The notes under the pieces: model-generated | The model's database searches: none | The model's input: only the letters and a program-made list of their open reading frames with translations | What the model was told of the DNA's origin: nothing | Origin: Nitrospira sp. MA-1 | GTDB taxonomy: Bacteria > Nitrospirota > Nitrospiria > Nitrospirales > UBA8639 | Length of the DNA stretch: 64,000 nt | Assembly: GCA_032139905.1 (NCBI GenBank) | Contig: JAQJDB010000003.1 | Span: 1-64,000, forward strand | Reading direction: 5' to 3' | Program-made: the position numbers and the translations under genes | In this document: positions 31,516 through 40,746 of the stretch, piece after piece | How the letters are laid out: every line of letters starts with the position of its first letter | Numbering within the stretch: the stretch's first letter is position 1

Positions 31516-34090
31516 TGTGCAAACAGATATTGTTCAGTGGCTTCACTCGCAGCCGGATTGGTTGCAGGAAGCAGCCGAGCAATTGCTGGAGCATGGGGAA
31601 CTCCATGATAAAACTATTAGGCGTCTCTCTGAGCGTCTGAAGATACTCGACGCTCAAGAGAAGACGACGCATCGCGCTTTCCCCGGCCTTGCAACGGAAC
31701 CTTCTTCCTCATGTGCTCTCAGACTGGGTTCAATTGGAGATGTTCGCGGCATTGAAAATCTATCGCCACACAAGCCACTCGACTTCGGCTTAGGGAACCT
31801 TACCGTCATTTATGGCCCTAATGGATCTGGAAAGTCCAGCTATACACGAATCCTCAAAAAGGCTTGCGGCAAACCCCGTGCAATAGATTTAAAGCCAAAT
31901 GTATTTCAAGAGCCACCCCCTCTCCGACAGTGTGAAATCACATTCACCCCGAACGGTATTAGCCCGCCGATCAAGTGGGTGGCAAACAGTTCTCCTATTC
32001 CAGGCCTTGAGCAAGTCGATATTTTTGATGGAGATGCTGCAGGTTTCTATCTCAGCGAGGAATCCGAAGTGTCGTATTCCCCTCCAGAGGTCGCCTTGTT
32101 TGAAGAACTCGCGCAGACAGTGGACAAAATCAAAGCCCTACTACAGTCAGAACAAGATCAGCTTGTTAACAAACAGCCTATCTTGCCGCCCGAATATACC
32201 AAAACACCTGCCGGTGAAACGTATCAAGCTTTAAAGCCAGGACAAACTGAAGCCAGCCTCAAAAATATTCTTGAATGGAGTGAGTGCGATCAAGCAACGC
32301 TCGATCAGCTAGCCGAACGCCTGAAGAGCGAAGATCCTGGTTCGTTGGCCAAACAGAAGCGAGCCAGAAAAAAGCAATTAGACCAAATAGCTACGGAATT
32401 AAGCATTGCTTCGTCAGCGGTTAGCAAACAGGCGTTCATACAACTGCAGGAGTTGAGAAAAACCGCAGAGGATCATCGGAGACGGGCTATTGAAGCCGCA
32501 AAAGCTAATACGGCGTCTGGCAAATTAGAGGGTATCGGTACAGATACCTGGATTGCACTCTGGGAAGCAGCCAAGGTCTATTCTACCGGTCAAGCATACC
32601 CCGGGCAGGAGTTCCCATACACTGGGGACGATGCACGGTGCGTCCTCTGCCACCAGCCGCTTGATGTCGAGGCCAAACAGAGAATGATGGAATTTGAAGC
32701 CTTTGTTCAAGGCAAAATAGAAGCCGATGCCAGGGTGGCAGAAGAGACCTATCTAAAAGCTATAGAATCGTTGCCCAGCAGGCCTTCAGAAGAAGAAATC
32801 CGCACAAGTTGCCAGGCGGCCTGGCTGAAAGAGGAAGATTGGTTGGATAAACTGAAGGGATTCTGGCAGGGCATCCAGGTCGTGTGTAATAACTACAAGA
32901 AATCGGAGTCTAGTGATGCTATCGATGCTCTTGCTGCGGCAACTGAGCTTGTGGACGTTCTAAGTACTATGTCTCAAGCACTTGAAGCAGAGGCGGTGCA
33001 ACATGAGACGGATGCAAGGCTGTTCGATCGAGAGAAGGCTCTTAATCAGAAGGTTGAATTGGAGGCGAAAAGGTTTACCAGCCAACAGGCGACGGCCATT
33101 CGAGACGAGATAGATCGGCTTGGTAAATTCAGTACCTTTGAAGAATGGAAAAAACGTGCGAATTCCAGAGAAATATCATTAAAGGCCGGCGACATTTCAG
33201 AAAAGACCATCACCAAAGCCTATGTAGAGCGCTTCAATGCAGAGCTAAGAACACTTGGTGCGGCTCGAATCAAAGTTGAACTGGTCAAGACACGCACCGA
33301 ACGGGGAAAAGTTAAGCATCGGGTTAGACTGCGGGGCGTGACGTCACACCGTGAAACCCCAGGCTCGGTGTTAAGCGATGGAGAACGGCGCGTGGTCGCA
33401 CTCGCAGCATTTCTAGCGGACGTGTCCGGAAAACACCACCATGCTCCCTTTGTGTTTGACGATCCAATATCTTCTCTGGACCATGATTTCGAGTGGGAGG
33501 TAGCAATGCGGCTTGCCATGTTAGCCAAAGACCGCCAGGTGATTGTTTTCACACACCGCCTTTCTTTATACGGTGCCATGGAAGACGCCGCAAAGAAGTG
33601 CGGCGAGGAGTGGAGGAAAGAACATCTTACTCAGCTGTGCATCGAAGCATTTGCCGGCTCGGCTGGGCATCCCGCCAAAGAGGGCGTTTGGAATGCCAAT
33701 ACCACTAAGGCCAACAACATCCTTGTCACTCGCCTGGATGAGGCCAAGAAATTCTTTAACGCCAAAGATTCAGAAAGTTACAAAATCCATGCGCAGGCTA
33801 TCTGTACGGAATTTCGGAAACTTCTTGAGCGCACTGTTGAAGATGATCTTTTAAATCAAGTGGTCAAGCGCCATCGACGTAGCGTCACAACCGATAATCG
33901 TATTACGCAGCTTCCGAAAATCACCAACGATGACTGCGCGATTATTGACGGTTTGATGACTAAATATTCGTGCTATGAGCACAGTCAATCGCAGGAAATA
34001 CCGACATTTTTACCTGATGAACCAGAACTTCGCCAAGACCTTGAAAAATTGAAGAATTGGCGAAAATCGTTCAAGGAAAGATCAGTTTAG
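31490..34090 (+). CDS. RloC-like SMC-type ATPase in the type I RM operon
   Basis: 866 residues. N-terminal Walker A VIYGPNGSGKSSYTRILK (~108), a long coiled-coil insertion whose tip carries CVLCHQPLD (~384), matching the zinc-hook CxxC, then the ABC signature VLSDGERRVVALAAFLADV (~627), Walker B FVFDDPISSLDHD (~653) and H-loop VIVFTHRLSLYG. This is the AAA_13/RloC layout, a DNA-damage-sensing ATPase with an anticodon nuclease at its C-terminus. Residues FRKLLERTVEDDLL and a later YEHS are compatible with an R-x3-E...H catalytic triad, but the E-to-H spacing is longer than in PrrC, so nuclease activity is a conjecture. It starts in ATGA overlap with hsdS. Confidence 0.8.
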   Translation: MRKEMTKTDVQTDIVQWLHSQPDWLQEAAEQLLEHGELHDKTIRRLSERLKILDAQEKTTHRAFPGLATEPSSSCALRLGSIGDVRGIENLSPHKPLDFGLGNLTVIYGPNGSGKSSYTRILKKACGKPRAIDLKPNVFQEPPPLRQCEITFTPNGISPPIKWVANSSPIPGLEQVDIFDGDAAGFYLSEESEVSYSPPEVALFEELAQTVDKIKALLQSEQDQLVNKQPILPPEYTKTPAGETYQALKPGQTEASLKNILEWSECDQATLDQLAERLKSEDPGSLAKQKRARKKQLDQIATELSIASSAVSKQAFIQLQELRKTAEDHRRRAIEAAKANTASGKLEGIGTDTWIALWEAAKVYSTGQAYPGQEFPYTGDDARCVLCHQPLDVEAKQRMMEFEAFVQGKIEADARVAEETYLKAIESLPSRPSEEEIRTSCQAAWLKEEDWLDKLKGFWQGIQVVCNNYKKSESSDAIDALAAATELVDVLSTMSQALEAEAVQHETDARLFDREKALNQKVELEAKRFTSQQATAIRDEIDRLGKFSTFEEWKKRANSREISLKAGDISEKTITKAYVERFNAELRTLGAARIKVELVKTRTERGKVKHRVRLRGVTSHRETPGSVLSDGERRVVALAAFLADVSGKHHHAPFVFDDPISSLDHDFEWEVAMRLAMLAKDRQVIVFTHRLSLYGAMEDAAKKCGEEWRKEHLTQLCIEAFAGSAGHPAKEGVWNANTTKANNILVTRLDEAKKFFNAKDSESYKIHAQAICTEFRKLLERTVEDDLLNQVVKRHRRSVTTDNRITQLPKITNDDCAIIDGLMTKYSCYEHSQSQEIPTFLPDEPELRQDLEKLKNWRKSFKERSV

Positions 34091-34098
34091 GTTAATCA

Positions 34099-34236
34099 AT
34101 GAGCATCATCAACCAGCCCAACCCCGCCATGCGGAACCACGTCGTCACCGGACTGGAAGCTAAACTGGCCAATTTCTTCCAGCTCTGGCAGGGCATGATG
34201 CAGGAACTCCTCACCGGAAGAATTCGATTAATATGA
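34099..34236 (+). pseudogene. Scar 1: HsdR N-terminus fused to HsdS C-terminus
   Basis: A 45-codon open frame reads MSIINQPNPAMRNHVVT (cf. the HsdR start SEIGQTERATQNRIIAL) joined to GLEAKLANFFQLWQGMMQEL and LTGRIRLI, the HsdS tail (cf. ALETKLTKTRQLKQGMMQEL). The last 38 bases before the stop codon are identical to the hsdS end. Its stop is in ATGA overlap with the next gene. It is a recombination remnant rather than a functional gene, though it may be translated and couple translation of the next gene. Confidence 0.85.
34189..34226 (+). repeat. HsdS-tail direct repeat, copy J2
   Basis: 38/38 identical to 31444-31481. Confidence 0.9.
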
Positions 34237-34667
34237 CCGATTCAATAAGTGAGTCAGCCATAGTACGGGCGGTCGCAGAGCAAGCGGCTCGGCGTATCAC
34301 CCGAAAGGTTATCTCAGTATTGCAAATGATGTCCGAGACGTTGGCTGGCGATGACTCCGATCTGAAAACATCCTGGGACGAGATTTGCGTACAAGTGCAG
34401 ATTGAGGCGTCCTTTTCCTGGGACGCCTACGACGAGACCGTACGACATATCGTGGAAGGACACATCGTTAAGTTGCTGAAGCACGAGCGTGAGGCGATTT
34501 GGTTGCAGACTGATGCCGGTTGGGATTGGGCCTATGAGGAATCCGCGGACCGTGAGGCTGACCCAGAAATGGATGACGACATAGTCGATTACCTTACCCG
34601 CGAGTACGTGTATGCGGAGGCTGGCCATTGGTCGAACGCACGGATCAGAGCCCTTATTGAACGATAA
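34233..34667 (+). CDS. Acidic protein of unknown function, cargo of the RM operon
   Basis: 144 residues, strongly acidic in the second half (EESADREADPEMDDDIVDYL) with helical N-terminus (SAIVRAVAEQAARRITRKVI, SVLQMM). ATGA overlap with scar 1. No recognised domain, no membrane segment and no nuclease motif. Its neighbours are defence proteins and it lies between two hsdR/hsdS scars, so a defence or immunity role is inferred by position only. The acidic tail could suit DNA mimicry or a binding partner. Confidence 0.6.
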   Translation: MTDSISESAIVRAVAEQAARRITRKVISVLQMMSETLAGDDSDLKTSWDEICVQVQIEASFSWDAYDETVRHIVEGHIVKLLKHEREAIWLQTDAGWDWAYEESADREADPEMDDDIVDYLTREYVYAEAGHWSNARIRALIER

Positions 34668-34685
34668 AGCATGAGGGACTAACCG

Positions 34686-34821
34686 TTGATCATCATCGGT
34701 CAACGCGAACGCACCAAGCAGAACTGTAGCATCGACTCGCTGGAGACTAAGGAGACAAGGCTTCCCAGCTCCAACAGGACATGATGCAAGAACTCTTAAC
34801 TGAAAGGACTCAACTGATATG
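34686..34821 (+). pseudogene. Scar 2: decayed HsdR N-terminus plus frameshifted HsdS tail
   Basis: Codons from TTG 34686 read LIIIGQRERTKQNCSID (cf. HsdR SEIGQTERATQNRII) then SLETKETR, matching the HsdS pattern LETKLTKTR. After one frameshift the tail continues ASQLQQDMMQELLTERTQLI, stop, with the DUF262 gene starting in ATGA overlap at 34819. The architecture equals scar 1 but the sequence is more diverged, suggesting an older event or a different donor. Confidence 0.8.
34775..34812 (+). repeat. HsdS-tail direct repeat, copy J3 (diverged)
   Basis: CAGGACATGATGCAAGAACT to GGACTCA, about three quarters identical to J1 and J2. Confidence 0.7.
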
Positions 34822-36771
34822 AAAATCTCGACCGTCCTTGACCACATCGATAGCGGGCACATGGCTCTGCCCGAGTTCCAGCGCGGATATGTTTGGAACC
34901 GCGATCAGGTGCGCGGATTCTTTAATTCGCTCTACCGCCGGCATCCCGTGGGTGGTTTACTGGTGTGGGCTACCGAATCCAAGACCGCCGCGCACCGTGG
35001 CGATGGCCCTTTGGCCGCCGGGGTCGTGAAGCTTCTGCTCGACGGGCAGCAACGTATGACCTCGCTCTACGGAGTGGTTCGAGGCAAGCCGCCCAAGTTC
35101 TTTGACGGCAACACGCAAGCCTTCACTGGTCTGCGCTTTCATCTGGAAACGGAGACCTTCGCCTTCTACCAGCCTTTGAAGATGCAGGATGACCCGCTTT
35201 GGATTGACGTCACTGCACTCATGAAGAAGGGGACGGCCGGGCTTGGCGAGTTCGTTACGCGGCTGAGTACGCAGGCGGCGCTGGCCCCTAAGGTGGGCGA
35301 TTACGTGGCGCGGCTGAGTGGTCTGCTCGGTGTGACCGAAATTGACCTTCATATCGAGGAAGTCTCCGGGGCTGATAAGACGCTGGATGTGGTGGTGGAC
35401 ATCTTCAACCGGGTCAACAGCGGCGGTACCAAACTCTCCAAGGGCGACCTGGCGCTGGCAAAAATCTGTGCCGATTGGCCGGAGGCTCGCGACACCATGA
35501 AGGCCAAGCTCAAAGAGTGGGGCAAGGCCGATTACCACTTCAACCTTGACTGGCTGTTGCGCTCGGTAAACACGGCGCTAACCGGTGAGGCGAAGTTCCA
35601 GTTTCTGCATGAGAAAACGGCAGAGGAAATTCAGGATGGTCTGAAGCGCGCGGTCAAACACATCGACACCAGTTTGAATCTGATCAGCGGGAGGCTGGGG
35701 CTGGACCATGACCAAGTGTTTTTCGGCCGGTTCGGGGTTCCAGTGATGGTGCGCTACCTCGACCAACGCACTGGAACGATGAACGAGAAGGAGCGCGACA
35801 AGCTTCTGTTCTGGTTCGTGCAGGCTGGGATGTGGGGACGTTTCTCCGGCTCCACGGAATCCTTCATCGATCAGGACCTGGCGGCCCTCGAAGGTGCAGA
35901 TGGCGGACTGGACAAGCTGTTGGAACAATTACGCCTCTGGCATGGCGGGCTGCGTGTAGAGCCGGGGAACTTTACCGGTTGGAGCCTCGGCGCACGATTC
36001 TATCCCGTTCTCTACCTACTCACCCGCATGGGGGAGGCGCGCGACTGGGGCACAGGTTTGCCCTTAAAAGCCAACCTCCTTGGAAAAATGAGTCGTCTTG
36101 AAGTGCATCACATTTTCCCCAAAGCGCAGCTTTATAAGCGAAAGTTTAAGAAGCCTGAGGTCAATGCGCTTGCGAATTTCTGCTTTCTCACCAAAGACAC
36201 AAACCTCGACATCAGGGATCGCCTGCCAGAGGAATACTACCTTGAAGTGGAGAAGAACCATCCGGGCGCCTTGGCATCGCAATGGATTCCGATGGACAGG
36301 GCGCTCTGGAAGATCGAGTGCTTTCGAGAATTCTTGGAGGCCCGAAAGGAATTGCTTGCGCTGGAAGTCAACCGGCGAATGGAGGAATTATTGCACGGTA
36401 ACAGTCGATGGTTGAAGGGTCCAACGGCGGCCGTCCCAACGATCGTGGGTGTTGGCGTAGGGACTAGCAGCGAAGAGGAGGACGCTCAGCTCAAAGCATT
36501 GAACGATTGGATGGAGGGCCAGAGTCTGCCGCCTGGCGCCTTGGCCTATGACTTCGCCGACCCGGCCACAGGCGAGCAAAAAGCGTTGCTTGACTTGGCT
36601 TGGCCCAACGGCATTCAGGAGGAACTCAGCCAGCCGGTTGCCGTGCTCTTGAACGAAGGCGCGGAGACGATTGCTATCGCCAGCCAGGCGGGTTATCGCT
36701 GTTTCACTTCGGTCTCTGAGTTTCAAAAGTATGTGCATGCGGAGGTCTTGGCTGAGGAGGCACTGAATTGA
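34819..36771 (+). CDS. DUF262/HNH protein (GmrSD-like type IV restriction)
   Basis: 650 residues. DUF262 at the N-terminus (STVLDHIDSGHMALPEFQRG, LLLDGQQRMTSLYG with the DGQQR motif at ~74, and DIFNRVNSGGTKLSKGD), then a C-terminal HNH-like region LEVHHIFPKAQLYKRKF with ANFCFLTKDTN at ~427-455, as in DUF1524. The single-chain fusion resembles GmrSD/BrxU, which cut modified phage DNA after NTP hydrolysis. The last 150 residues add a domain I do not recognise. It starts in ATGA overlap with scar 2 and ends in overlap with hsdR. Confidence 0.82.
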   Translation: MKISTVLDHIDSGHMALPEFQRGYVWNRDQVRGFFNSLYRRHPVGGLLVWATESKTAAHRGDGPLAAGVVKLLLDGQQRMTSLYGVVRGKPPKFFDGNTQAFTGLRFHLETETFAFYQPLKMQDDPLWIDVTALMKKGTAGLGEFVTRLSTQAALAPKVGDYVARLSGLLGVTEIDLHIEEVSGADKTLDVVVDIFNRVNSGGTKLSKGDLALAKICADWPEARDTMKAKLKEWGKADYHFNLDWLLRSVNTALTGEAKFQFLHEKTAEEIQDGLKRAVKHIDTSLNLISGRLGLDHDQVFFGRFGVPVMVRYLDQRTGTMNEKERDKLLFWFVQAGMWGRFSGSTESFIDQDLAALEGADGGLDKLLEQLRLWHGGLRVEPGNFTGWSLGARFYPVLYLLTRMGEARDWGTGLPLKANLLGKMSRLEVHHIFPKAQLYKRKFKKPEVNALANFCFLTKDTNLDIRDRLPEEYYLEVEKNHPGALASQWIPMDRALWKIECFREFLEARKELLALEVNRRMEELLHGNSRWLKGPTAAVPTIVGVGVGTSSEEEDAQLKALNDWMEGQSLPPGALAYDFADPATGEQKALLDLAWPNGIQEELSQPVAVLLNEGAETIAIASQAGYRCFTSVSEFQKYVHAEVLAEEALN

Positions 36772-39700
36772 GCGAAATTGGTCAAACCGAACGCGCCACG
36801 CAGAACCGGATCATTGCCTTGTTCCGTGATGAGTTGCACTATCGCTATCTGGACGACTGGACCGACCGCGAGGGCAATAGCAACATTGAGGAAGGGTTAC
36901 TCACCGACTACCTGACCAAAAGTGGCTATACCCCGGCACAGATCAGCAAGGCCAGCTACGATCTACGCACTGAAGCGGATAACCACAGCCGTGGCCTCTA
37001 TGGCAATAATCAGAAGGTTTACAACCTGCTGCGCTATGGCGTGCCGGTGAAGATCGAAGCAGGCAAAGTGACGGATACGGTTCAGCTCATCAACTGGAAG
37101 CGCCCGGAGCAGAATGTTTTTGCCATTGCGGAGGAAGTGACGCTCAAGGGTAACCACGAACGGCGACCCGATATTGTGCTGTATGTCAACGGCATCGCTA
37201 TTGGCTTGCTGGAGCTGAAGAACAGCCGCGTGTCAATTGGCGACGGCATCCGCCAAAGCCTATCTAACCAGCAACTCGAATTTAATGGGTGGTTCTTTAG
37301 CACGTTGCAGTTCATCTTCGCCGGTAACGACTCCGAGGGGCTACAATACGGCACCATCGGAACGCCGGAGAAATACTTCCTGAAGTGGAAGGAGGAGGAG
37401 GAGGAGGACAATACCCGCTTCAAGTTAGACAAGTACCTGCTTAAAATGTGCCGCAAGGATCGCCTTCTCGAGTTAATGCATGACTTCGTGCTCTTCGACG
37501 GTGGCATAAAGAAACTGCCACGTGCACATCAGTATTTCGGCGTCAAGGCGGCGCAGCAGCATGTGCGTCAGAAGAAGGACGGCATCATCTGGCACACGCA
37601 GGGCAGCGGCAAGAGCATCGTGATGGTTCTGCTCGCGAAGTGGATACTGGAGAACAATCCCCACGCCCGCGTCGCTATCCTCACCGATCGGGACGAACTG
37701 GACAAACAGATCGAACGGGTGTTTACCGAATCGGGCGAGGCAATCAAGCGCACCAGCAGCGGCCGTGATCTCATGCAGCAGCTCAGTCAGGCCACACCGC
37801 GACTGCTCTGTTCGCTGGTGCATAAGTTTGGCAAGAAGGGCAAGAAGACGGATGAGGAATTCAAACAATTCATCGAAGAACTGAAGTCTCAGCCATCACA
37901 TGCCGTTGGCGAGGTATTTGTCTTCGTTGACGAGTGTCATCGCACGCAGAGCGGCAGGTTGCACAAGACCATGAAAGCCCTCATGCCCAACGCTGTCTTC
38001 ATCGGGTTCACCGGTACGCCCCTGCTTAAGGAGGATAAACAGACGAGTCTTGAAGTCTTTGGTGGCTACATCCACACCTACAAATTCAGCGAGGGCGTTG
38101 AAGATGGGGTCGTGTTGGATCTCGTCTATGAGGCGCGGGACATCGATCAGCGCCTCGGCTCCGTAGACAAGATTGACGCGTGGTTCGAGGCCAAGACCAA
38201 GGGCCTCAACGACTGGCAGAAGGCTGAGCTGAAGCAGAAGTGGGGAACGATGCAGAACGTGCTCAGCTCCAAGTCGCGCATGGATCGGGTGATAAGCGAC
38301 ATTGTGTTCGACTTCAGTGTGAAGCCGCGCCTTTCCAGCGAACGTGGCAACGCCATCCTGGTCGCCTCTAGTATTTACGAGGCGTGCAAATATTTCAGCC
38401 TATTTCAAAAGACTCCCTTCAAGGGCAAATGCGCGGTGGTGACCTCCTACAATCCCTTGGCCAAGGATGTGACGCTGGAGGAAACTGGGGCGAACACAGA
38501 GACGGACAAGCAGTTCATTTTCAACATCTACTCTGAGTTGCTGGAAGAGATTGAAGCAAAGCCTGGCATGACTAAGACGGAGACCTATGAGGACTGGGCC
38601 AAAGCATTGTTTACGAAGGAACCTGCGAATATGAAGCTGCTCGTCGTGGTAGACAAGCTGCTCACTGGCTTTGATGCCCCACCCTGCACCTATCTCTACA
38701 TCGACAAGTCCATGCAGGACCATGGCCTGTTCCAGGCCATCTGCCGTGTTAACCGGCTGGATGGCGAGGACAAGGATTTCGGTTACATCGTAGATTACAA
38801 GGACCTGTTTAAGAAAGTAGAGAACGCCATCGCCGTCTATACCTCAGAGTTGGATCACAGCGCGGGGGGTGCCGATCCCGAGGTGCTGTTGCAGGATCGA
38901 CTCAAGAAAGGGAGGGAACGGCTCGACCAGGCGCTGGAAGCCCTTGGCCTGCTGTGCGAGCCGGTGGAACCGCCGAAGGGTGAGCTGGAGCACATCCACT
39001 ACTTTTGCGGCAACACGGAAATTCCAGCCGACCTGCAAGAACGGGAACCGCAACGCGCCGCGCTCTATAAGGGGACCGTGGCGCTGGTGCGCGCCTATGC
39101 GAATATCGCCGACGAACTGGAGGCCGCCGGATATAGTGAGGCCGACATCAGCCGCATCAAGCAACAGCTTGACCATTACCTGAATGTGCGGGAAATCATT
39201 CGCAAGGCCAGCGGGGAAAGCCTGGACTTGAAAGCCTACGAGGCGGACATGCGCCACCTCCTGGATACCTATATTGAAGCCGATGAACCCAGGAAGATTT
39301 CTCCCTTCGACAACATGGGTCTGTTGGAGCTGATAGTCAAGACCGGGATTGCGAATGCCATCGCTACTCAGCTTGGCGGATTGAAGGGCAACAAAAACGC
39401 CATTGCCGAGACCATTGAGAACAACGTCCGCCGTAAAATCATTAAAGAGCACCTGAGCGATCCGGCATATTACGATAAGATGTCCGCATTGCTGAATGAG
39501 ATCATTGCAGCACGCAGGTCGAAGGCCATCGAATATGAAGAGTATCTGAAGCGCATCGCCGAGTTGGCGAAAAAAGTGGAGGCCGGGCAGGCGGAGGATC
39601 TGCCTGTGCAATTGAATACGCCGGGATGCCGCGCACTCTACAACAACCTCAGGCGGGGGGCTGCCGGCAATGCGAACGCCGCTGAGACCTCCCCTTCCTA

Positions 39701-39896
39701 TGGGAACACACCACACGATGCTGTGCTGGAACTGGCAATCAAGATCGATGACACCGTCAAGCGCACCAGACCCGATGGCTGGCGAGGTGTGCAAGCCCGC
39801 GAGCGGGTCATTAAAGCGGCCTTGTATGGCATCTTGCAGAACGAGGTCGAGGTCGAACGCATTTTTCTTATCATCAAGCAGCAGAAGGAATACTGA
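36768..39896 (+). CDS. hsdR: Type I restriction-modification restriction subunit
   Basis: 1042 residues from TTG 36768 (GAGGAGGCACTGAA upstream). PD-(D/E)xK endonuclease site RPDIVLYVNGIAIGLLELKN at ~131-150, SF2 motor with Walker A WHTQGSGKS (~277), DECH box VFVDECHRTQ (~386), GFTGTPLL and the arginine-finger region QAICRVNRLDGEDKDFGY. The C-terminus is helical and binds HsdM. With HsdM and HsdS it translocates and cuts unmethylated DNA. Its first codons are the source of the HsdR part of both scars. Confidence 0.95.
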   Translation: MSEIGQTERATQNRIIALFRDELHYRYLDDWTDREGNSNIEEGLLTDYLTKSGYTPAQISKASYDLRTEADNHSRGLYGNNQKVYNLLRYGVPVKIEAGKVTDTVQLINWKRPEQNVFAIAEEVTLKGNHERRPDIVLYVNGIAIGLLELKNSRVSIGDGIRQSLSNQQLEFNGWFFSTLQFIFAGNDSEGLQYGTIGTPEKYFLKWKEEEEEDNTRFKLDKYLLKMCRKDRLLELMHDFVLFDGGIKKLPRAHQYFGVKAAQQHVRQKKDGIIWHTQGSGKSIVMVLLAKWILENNPHARVAILTDRDELDKQIERVFTESGEAIKRTSSGRDLMQQLSQATPRLLCSLVHKFGKKGKKTDEEFKQFIEELKSQPSHAVGEVFVFVDECHRTQSGRLHKTMKALMPNAVFIGFTGTPLLKEDKQTSLEVFGGYIHTYKFSEGVEDGVVLDLVYEARDIDQRLGSVDKIDAWFEAKTKGLNDWQKAELKQKWGTMQNVLSSKSRMDRVISDIVFDFSVKPRLSSERGNAILVASSIYEACKYFSLFQKTPFKGKCAVVTSYNPLAKDVTLEETGANTETDKQFIFNIYSELLEEIEAKPGMTKTETYEDWAKALFTKEPANMKLLVVVDKLLTGFDAPPCTYLYIDKSMQDHGLFQAICRVNRLDGEDKDFGYIVDYKDLFKKVENAIAVYTSELDHSAGGADPEVLLQDRLKKGRERLDQALEALGLLCEPVEPPKGELEHIHYFCGNTEIPADLQEREPQRAALYKGTVALVRAYANIADELEAAGYSEADISRIKQQLDHYLNVREIIRKASGESLDLKAYEADMRHLLDTYIEADEPRKISPFDNMGLLELIVKTGIANAIATQLGGLKGNKNAIAETIENNVRRKIIKEHLSDPAYYDKMSALLNEIIAARRSKAIEYEEYLKRIAELAKKVEAGQAEDLPVQLNTPGCRALYNNLRRGAAGNANAAETSPSYGNTPHDAVLELAIKIDDTVKRTRPDGWRGVQARERVIKAALYGILQNEVEVERIFLIIKQQKEY

Positions 39897-40612
39897 TGGT
39901 CTCGCAGATTACCCTGGGAGACATCACCGTGGATGTGGTAAAGAAGGGCATCAGGAACATCCACCTGAGCGTCAACCCTCCAACGGGCCACGTGCGAATC
40001 TCCGCGCCGCTCCGAATGGACCTCGACACCATCCGCGTCTTTGCTATTACCAAGCTCGGCTGGATCAAGAGCCAGCAGCACAAGATGTGTGAACAAGCCC
40101 GTGAAACTCCACGCGAGTATCTCAACCGTGAAAGTCATTATGTGTGGGGAACGCGCTACCTGCTAACGGTCAACGAGAGGGACCAATCACCGTCCGTCGA
40201 ATTGACGCACAACCGGATGCGTCTGCGCGTTCGCCCGGACACCGATGCGCACAAGAGGCAAACCATCATAGAGGATTGGTATCGCGCCCAGCTCAAGCAA
40301 GCCGTGGCGCCTTTGATCGCAAAATGGGAACCGCTCATCGGCGTGAAGGTGAAGCAGTTTTTTGTACAGCGCATGAAGACCAAATGGGGTAGCTGCAACC
40401 CGGTTGCGCGCAGTATTCGCCTCAACTCCGATCTCGCCAAGAAACCCCAGGAATGCCTTGAATACATCGTGGTTCACGAAATGGTTCACTTACTTGAATC
40501 GACGCACAACGCTCGTTTTGTCTCACTCATGGACCGATTTATGCCCAAGTGGCAGTTCTATCGGGACCAGCTCAACCGCCTCCCGGTTCGCCATCAACAT
40601 TGGGGATATTAA
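39896..40612 (+). CDS. YgjP-like zinc metallopeptidase (DUF45)
   Basis: 238 residues, overlapping the hsdR stop (TGATG). N-terminal beta domain and C-terminal HExxH motif VVHEMVHLLESTHNARF followed by a distal glutamate region, typical of DUF45/YgjP. Such genes commonly close type I RM operons, where the role is unknown. Residues MKTKWGSCNPVARSIRLNSD are the conserved core before the zinc site. Confidence 0.88.
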   Translation: MVSQITLGDITVDVVKKGIRNIHLSVNPPTGHVRISAPLRMDLDTIRVFAITKLGWIKSQQHKMCEQARETPREYLNRESHYVWGTRYLLTVNERDQSPSVELTHNRMRLRVRPDTDAHKRQTIIEDWYRAQLKQAVAPLIAKWEPLIGVKVKQFFVQRMKTKWGSCNPVARSIRLNSDLAKKPQECLEYIVVHEMVHLLESTHNARFVSLMDRFMPKWQFYRDQLNRLPVRHQHWGY

Positions 40613-40746
40613 GCCAGCCAGGCAGCAATCTTGGGAAACTGATAGAGCGCGTTTCTAACAATAACGACAACTTGCCTCTAGACCCCAAATTGGTAATGAC
40701 ACATTCTCCATTCCTTAAGGAACCCACTCGCCAGATTCATTCTCGT

